Of a stretch of DNA of 64,000 nt, positions 58,466 to 64,000 are shown in pieces; positions within the stretch are counted from its first letter, which is position 1; every line of letters begins with the position of its first letter. Under the pieces are notes generated by a model, which saw nothing but the letters and a program-made list of their open reading frames with translations, did not search any database and had not been told where the DNA came from. The DNA comes from Hevea brasiliensis (taxonomy: Eukaryota; Streptophyta; Magnoliopsida; Malpighiales; Euphorbiaceae). Location: positions 55,284,735 to 55,348,734 of the forward strand of contig NC_079503.1 in assembly GCF_030052815.1 (NCBI RefSeq), read 5' to 3'. Both the position numbers and the translations under genes were made by a program.

Positions 58466-59689
58466 TATTGGGCTGGTGCCAAATAAAATCTAGAAAGATG
58501 GGTTTCATAGTGGTATATGGCATTCTTGGTAGGGATTAGCCGCTTAGCTAAAATAATGAGGTAAAGTTTCTTTCTTTCTTTGGATGTGATAATTTTCAGG
58601 AGTATGACAAGTAGACATGGTTGGTTGTTTGATCCAAGCCAGTTCTAGTTTAGAACTGCCCATTCTTGTTCATGGTTTAGGGCTGGATGAGACTGAATTG
58701 AAGGGACCATCCCAACCTCAGTTTCATTTGGTTTTGATCAAATATATTGGCTAAATTCTTTTCAATGAAAAAAAAAATCAATTTTGGCTCGAAATTGAAC
58801 TAGACTAATCAATTTTTGTCTAGTTTAAAGCTATTTGGTCAATCCATATTTGATTAGTTTTAGTCCAATTTCTGTTCTTGGTTAGAATGGTCCATTTTGG
58901 TTCCGAATCTAACCATAACTATAACTAGGGAGGGATAATTATAGGCTCAAAATGTTTCTAGTGGTGTCTAAAATTCAAAATCACCATCTAATATGTGAAT
59001 GGGCAGTTAAATTGTGTCCAAATTAGGTCAATAATTTTGATAATCGATGGTGTTTTTCAAGTGCTACATACTCAACAGTGAATATCAACAGTATAATGCT
59101 ACAATGAATGTTAGCAACACTTGTAGTAAACTATAGTGTTAATTTAATACTAGCATCTTTTATTTCAACATATTTCATCAAACTTAAAAACTTTACTAAA
59201 TATTCCACAAGTCCTAAAAATATATTAGATATGCACCCAAAATTCCAAAAAAAAAATAATAATAATTTTTTTTATGAACTTTAGAAATTTGTTAGTATTG
59301 CAGTTCTCTTCCTTTGTAGCAATTCATCCTTGAATTCCATTGTTATTGAATACAAATAAGGGTATTTTTTTTTATCTATCTCTTGCTCCTTCTCCCATTT
59401 ATACTCTTTGGAGTTGTGGTTATGCCATAATATTTTCACTATAAAGATTTCTTTTCATTGAAGATTGTGTAACTGCATATCCACTCCAGCCACTAGTTGC
59501 TTCTCATATGCAAATTGGCCATCAATCTCAAATTTTTGTGGCTTGATTGCATGAGATGGTTAAGAATGTCTTTCTCTAACATAGAAATATAGAATATCGG
59601 ATGCTACACAGAAACATGGAATGTGAATGCTTATGAGATAATTATTATGATAGTGCCAATCGGAATGCCATATCAGCTTCTCTATAGGT
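58466..59689. other. AT-rich stretch, nothing recognised
   Basis: No long open frame, repeat family or motif was recognised. It contains short A-runs and a phrase repeated in variants on both strands (TTTAGTCCAATTT / AATTGAACTAGACTAA, 58790-58880). It may be the original flank of element A or old decayed repeats. Confidence 0.4.
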
Positions 59690-59721
59690 TCCTGTGCAAA
59701 CCAATTTATTTTGGTGCTAGC

Positions 59722-59925
59722 TTCCCTTTCTACTCAAATTTCACGACTTCTTTAATTAGGGAGACTTTTAAGAACACATGATCTCCAACTTTAGAAGACA
59801 TGTCCTTCGGGTTGGCATAACTCTTCCCTTTCTACTCAAATTTCATGACTTCTTTGATCAGGGAGACTTTTAAGAACACGTGATCTCCAACTTTAGAAGA
59901 CATGTCCTTCGAGTTAGCATAACTC
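59722..59925 (-). repeat. 102-bp tandem duplication in J
   Basis: Two copies, 59722-59823 and 59824-59925, differ at only a few bases. The unit is exactly 34 codons long and encodes a KDMSSKVGDHVFLKVSL-containing segment. Confidence 0.88.
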
Positions 59926-60028
59926 TTTAGCCTACTAAAGCTTGCCTTTTATTCTTTCTTTGAAAATTGGCACTTTCTTGTTTTTGACTTGCACTTTGTC
60001 CAACTAGCTTTTTTATCTTATTTCCTAG

Positions 60029-60080
60029 CATATACATAAGATATCAAAATTTCCTCATATACATAAGATATCAAAATTTC
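60029..60080. repeat. 27-bp tandem duplication
   Basis: CATATACATAAGATATCAAA occurs twice, 27 bases apart, at the edge of remnant J. Confidence 0.85.
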
Positions 60081-60380
60081 GTTTCATACAAAGCTTTATA
60101 AGGTGTCATCTCAATGCTAGTGTGATAGTTTTTATTCATGTAAATAAACTCAATTAAATACAAAATTATCCCACTTACCTCTAAAGGCAGTGATACACAT
60201 GTGTAACATATCTTCAAGTGCTTGAATTGTGCATTTGGATTGCCCATCTTTTTGTGGATGAAAAGTTGTGCATGCTTTAAGATGAAATCATATTTCACGA
60301 AGTCCATAATGACGCTTATCCATTTCCACTCAAGAAACTAGATTTGTTACAACTTTCCAATGGCCTTTGATTTCATTCTT

Positions 60381-61440
60381 GTCAATCAGAAATTATTTTT
60401 ATATTTATTGAAAAATTTAATAATTTCTATATTGTTATATTAGACTTGCATTCAAATTTTTAAAAAAAGAAATTGACAATGCAATAAAAGCAACCCATCT
60501 TTACTAGCTTTACCCATATTCAATAATTCCAAAATCAAGTCCAGCGTTAGAAGCAGCTTTCCAACATAGCTGTGGTACACAGGGTCGCCAGAAAATAGAA
60601 AAGAAAAGGAAAAAAGAAAAAGTTAGTAGAAAGCAGCTCACGTGTTTAGAAGATCTAAAAGAGACCCCACACAGTTTCATACTTTGCACTTAATTTGATG
60701 CAGCGCACCAATTCGTTGAACGTGAGTTAAGGCAACCGGGTCGTCCTCCTTCTTGCTGACTCAATCCCTTTGACTACTCTTCTGCGCAAATTAAGTTCTT
60801 TTTCTAAACACCCATCTATTTAACTTTTTGGGATTTATATATAATTTCATATTTCTTTTTCAAGTTTTTTATTTAATTGCTTACATTTGTATATCAAATT
60901 ATACAAAGATAAATTTTCTGCTTATTTAATTAATACCAGTTAAGTTGTGTAATTGAAGTTTTTTTTTTTTTTTTTAAGTAAATACTCATCAATTAGCAAG
61001 AAAATACGTCCATAACATAGAGATGTGCGGTTCTTGCATTAGAGTCTGTCCAAAAAATAGAATTGAACTAAATTTACGATTTTTAATTTTATTTTTTTAT
61101 ATTTTTATTTTAATTTTTTACTTAGTTTTGATTTAGTTTAATTTTAATTCAAATTATTTTTGTTATCAGTCATGTTTAAATTATTATTTTAGTTTTTAAG
61201 TTAATTATTAACACATTATATTATATAATATGAATTTTAACAATTTCATAATTATGTTATTTTTAGCTATAAGATACATAAATAATTAAATATTAGAAAA
61301 ATATGTTATATAATATGCTAATAGACTAATAATTAAGTATACATTCAATTTAATTCACAATAAAGAATCAGAATAGAGTTAAAATAATAAAATAAGTTCA
61401 ATTAATATGATAAGATTTTTCAATTTAATTTGGGACACGT
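60381..61440. other. AT-rich stretch, nothing recognised
   Basis: It contains a poly-T run (60960-60975). The slightly GC-richer part (60540-60790) has no convincing open frame. It could be true host intergenic DNA, the only such candidate besides 58466-59689. Confidence 0.4.
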
Positions 61441-61969
61441 TCCTAATAGCATGCGATAAAAAAAAAAAAAGATTAGTAATTGACCAAATCGATTGTTAAT
61501 TTATTGAAATTGGTTGTTAATTGATTCAGTAACGGATCTAGCAATAGACTTAGTTGGTTGTAATGAGACTAATTACAAATAACAATCGATTACAAATAGT
61601 AATCGATAATCAAATCGGTTTCTTAATTAGTTAAATTTAAAAAAATAAAATTTTTGGTAAAATACTATCAGTTACTAATAGCGACCAAAATATAATTAAT
61701 TGCAAAAAATTTAATGTCTTTAATTTTATAATTTTGTAATTATCTTATAAATTAATTGCTATTTACAACTAATTTAGCAACAAAAAAGTCAGTTGCTAAT
61801 TTAAAAAAATTATAAAATATTAAATTTTCAAATAATAAATAAAAATTCAAATAAATAAATTTTTCAAAATTGCTAAAATAATAAATTATTAATGAAAAAT
61901 TAATACTAAAAAATAATATAAAATATTATAAAAAATTACTAATAATAACTATTATAAAAAATATTAACT

Positions 61970-61973
<4 letters not shown>

Positions 61974-62013
<40 letters not shown>
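61974..62013. repeat. (AT)n microsatellite
   Basis: About 40 bases of pure AT dinucleotide. Confidence 0.95.
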
Positions 62014-62018
<5 letters not shown>

Positions 62019-62151
62019 CAAAAGAATTACTAAAAATTAATACTACAGATAATTTACTAATAAAAAATGTATTTGCATAAAAATTTTATTTTATATTAAA
62101 AAAATAAATTAAATAAAAAGATGAGAAAAAAAAAGATGATGAAGAAGAAAA

Positions 62152-62540
62152 CATATAATAAAAAAATGAAGAAAATAGAAAAAAAAAGATGATAAAAAAG
62201 AAAATGGATAAAAAGAAAAATATGATAAAAAAGAAAATAGATGAGAAAAAAATATGATGAAGAAGAAAATAGATAAGAAAATAATATGATGAAAAAGAAA
62301 ATAGATGAGAAAGAAAAATATGTAAAAGAAAATAGATGAGAAAAAATGATGAAGAAAATAGATAAAAAAGAAAAAAGATGATAAAAAGATATGTTGGAAA
62401 GGAAAAGATGAATAAAATATATGAGAATAAAAAAGATGATGAAAAAAATGAGTGGAAAAAGAAAAAAAAGAAAAGAAAAATGAGTAGTGGGGAAAAAATA
62501 AGTAATTGTTTATATGAGTGAATTAATTGGTTGTTAATTT
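62152..62540. repeat. C-free purine-rich tract with GATGAGAAAAA-type units
   Basis: From 62152 to 62540 the plus strand has no C. Units such as GAAAATAGATGAGAAAAA and GATGATGAAGAAGAAAA recur imperfectly. No coding function is proposed. Confidence 0.85.
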
Positions 62541-63117
62541 CTTTTAAAAATTGAGCAAAAATATTTAGGAGGAAAGTTAGAATAAAAAAAAATTAAGTGA
62601 AAATTTTTAGAAAAAAAAATCAGTTTTAAAAATTAGTTGCTATTAACAACCAATTCGTAAATCGGTTGCAAATCAAAATAAAATAAAATAAAATAAAAAT
62701 GGATAGAAATTTTTTGGGGGAAAAAATTTAACAATGAATTTGCAATTTATTACAAAAAGGAATCGATTACAAATAATAACTATTTTAGCAAATAATTATT
62801 ACAAATAATTGCAAATCAGTTATCAATTTTAGAGCTAATTAAGATAAATTTTTAATTTAACAATCGATTTCCTAATTTAGTTGCAATTAGTGACTGATTT
62901 TAAAATCCGTTGCTTTTAGCAACATATTTTAGCAACCGTTTCTTAATCAGTTGCTAATGGCAACTGATTTTAAAATCGGTTGCTAATCGTATATTTAAGG
63001 TTTTTCTAATTTCGATTAGCAGCTGATTTAGCAACTAATTATAAATTGATTGCTAATAGTAACCGATTTTAATAATCAATTATAAATCGGTTGTTAATAG
63101 CAACAGATTTAGCATCA

Positions 63118-64000
63118 TGTCACACCTTCCCCTCTGTAAGGCATAACATGATCCCGTAGAATACTTAATGAACTACCGAACTTCACCTACCGATAACTCA
63201 TTAAGTACCTTACAAGGGATTTTAAAACAATTTTCTTACATTTTGGAAGTGGTGAGCATTTTGGTAGGAATTAAAAACCATTTATTCAAAGTTTAAATAC
63301 TAGTAAAAATTTTTGTCCATTTTAATTTTGCCGCAAATTTTATAAAAATTTTGACAGAGTTCCGTTTGTAATTAGAGAAAACAGGTCTTTAAATACCTGA
63401 GAAAAACACTTCCAAAAATTTTTCACAACTCCCAACCTCCAATAATTCTCAATCAACGCAATTCAAATCACTTCAAAGTAATTCCACAATACAAATCAAA
63501 ATTCATCATTTCAAAATATTTAATACTTCGTTCACAAGGCATATAACATGAAATTCACATGTACAATATTAAATTTACAGAAGAAAATTCAAAATAATAT
63601 TATTACAATTTATTTACAACTGCTCAACTACATTGATACATACAACATTTCTATATTTACATCAAAATTAATTACAAGGGTATAAAATAATACCCGTACA
63701 AAATGATCAGAGTAGTCCTCGATTTAATAGCAGCTTACTCTGCTGCTTTCTCCTTGCTCTTATATGCGACAGCAAAATAAGCTATCGCTGAGTATAAAAA
63801 TACTCAGTGGTGCACAATAAAAATTTAAAATGCAATACATAAATCGTTCATTGGTGAAACACAATTTAAATATTTCTCAAATTAACAAAGCTCATAATAA
63901 CACAATTTAGTCAAACAATTTCATAAACACAGTGTTGCCAAAGTCATACGCAACTTAAGCCATGACATAAAATATCCGATCAATGCCGTATTGTACACCA
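63118..64000 (-). mobile_element. LTR L (minus strand, truncated by window end)
   Basis: It begins TGTCACACCTTCCCCTCTG, the reverse complement of an LTR end, and aligns closely with C (17 on) and with the end of B in reverse. A perfect hairpin (63788-63807) with GTGGTGC next to it marks the same conserved position. Whether it is solo or part of a complete element cannot be told here. Confidence 0.85.
63788..63807 (-). other. Conserved LTR hairpin (copy in L)
   Basis: Perfect 8-bp arms CTGAGTAT / ATACTCAG around an AAAA loop. On the minus strand it is preceded by GTGCACCA and followed by CGATAGCTTA. Confidence 0.65.

Larger units (their letters stand above)
59690..60380 (-). pseudogene. Decayed gypsy integrase remnant J
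   Basis: On the minus strand this reads EWKWISVIMDFV near 60300-60345, then a jump to NAQFKHLKICYTCVSLPLEVSG and FIYMNKNYHTSIEMTPYKALYE (compare the usual FAYNNSYHSSI-MAPYEALYG), and further left ANPKDMSSKVGDHVFLKVS. These are the centre and C-terminal part of a Ty3/gypsy integrase. Much of the catalytic core is deleted, and a 102-bp piece of the C-terminal part is duplicated. No LTR is visible on either side. Confidence 0.75.
61441..63117. mobile_element. Candidate DNA-transposon-like element K with subterminal inverted motifs
   Basis: Both flanks (61470-61800 and 62630-63117) are filled with variants of CGATTGCTAAT, AGCAACCGATTT and their reverse complements. The centre is very AT-rich and then C-free. 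Arrays of short inverted subterminal motifs are a known feature of CACTA (En/Spm) elements. I do not see a CACTA terminus: the right end is cut by LTR L at 63118 and the left end is unclear. No transposase is present, so it would be non-autonomous. Alternatives are a satellite-like array or a foldback element. Confidence 0.4.

Noticed and set aside
1..64000. CRISPR arrays, bacterial operons or a phage-like system
   Set aside because: No evenly spaced repeats with unique spacers; the content is plant retrotransposons throughout.

Overview
The window is AT-rich plant DNA made almost entirely of LTR retrotransposons. I found no host gene, rRNA, tRNA or CRISPR array. The evidence for a plant is Ty3/gypsy polyproteins with a C-terminal chromodomain-like tail, a Ty1/copia polyprotein, 2-4 kb LTRs, and primer-binding sites complementary to initiator tRNA-Met. 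A eudicot seems likely, possibly Euphorbiaceae; that is a guess from the look of the families, not something shown here.

Layout. Positions 1-58465 read as one ancient plus-strand Ty3/gypsy element (A) into which younger elements inserted at up to five levels. A's gag resumes at 35301, its PR-RT-RNase H runs to about 38370, its integrase resumes at 43928, and its 3' LTR is 44956-46992 plus 58192-58465. Inside A are: (C) a minus-strand isolated LTR in three pieces (17-2597, 5814-7029, 35228-35300); (B) a 5'-truncated gypsy copy with its 3' LTR (about 38371-43927); and (D) a complete plus-strand gypsy element (46993-58191, target duplication ATGAT). Inside C are: (E) a solo LTR (2598-5813, ACTCA) and (F) a complete but decayed minus-strand Ty1/copia element (7030-35227, CTTAA). 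Inside F are: (G) a solo LTR (12038-13017 and 23975-26917, GAAGG) and (H) a solo LTR (27689-31455, ATTAT). Inside G is (I), a complete minus-strand gypsy element (13018-23974, ATTGA), the youngest by nesting and with the most similar LTRs. From 58466 on there is unannotated AT-rich DNA, a decayed minus-strand integrase remnant (J), an AT-rich repeat element with inverted CGATT/TTGCTAAT motifs (K), and the start of another minus-strand LTR (L) cut by the window edge.

How the parts work. I and D are the same kind of chromovirus (Tekay/Del-like): gag with a CCHC knuckle, aspartic protease, reverse transcriptase with FIDD, RNase H, an HHCC/DD35E integrase and a chromodomain-like tail, flanked by about 3.1-kb LTRs. 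I keeps an uninterrupted 470-codon integrase-chromodomain frame but has frameshifts in gag and pol. D, A, B and F all carry stops or frameshifts, so no element looks autonomous.

The most interesting signals lie in the LTRs rather than the coding parts. Across subfamilies otherwise hard to align, the LTRs keep (1) a splice-donor-like site at about 853-883 bp from the LTR start, (2) a dyad-symmetric element at about 533-558 bp, and (3) two hairpins whose stems change in a compensating way between subfamilies. These suggest conserved regulatory or RNA structure in this group of long LTRs.
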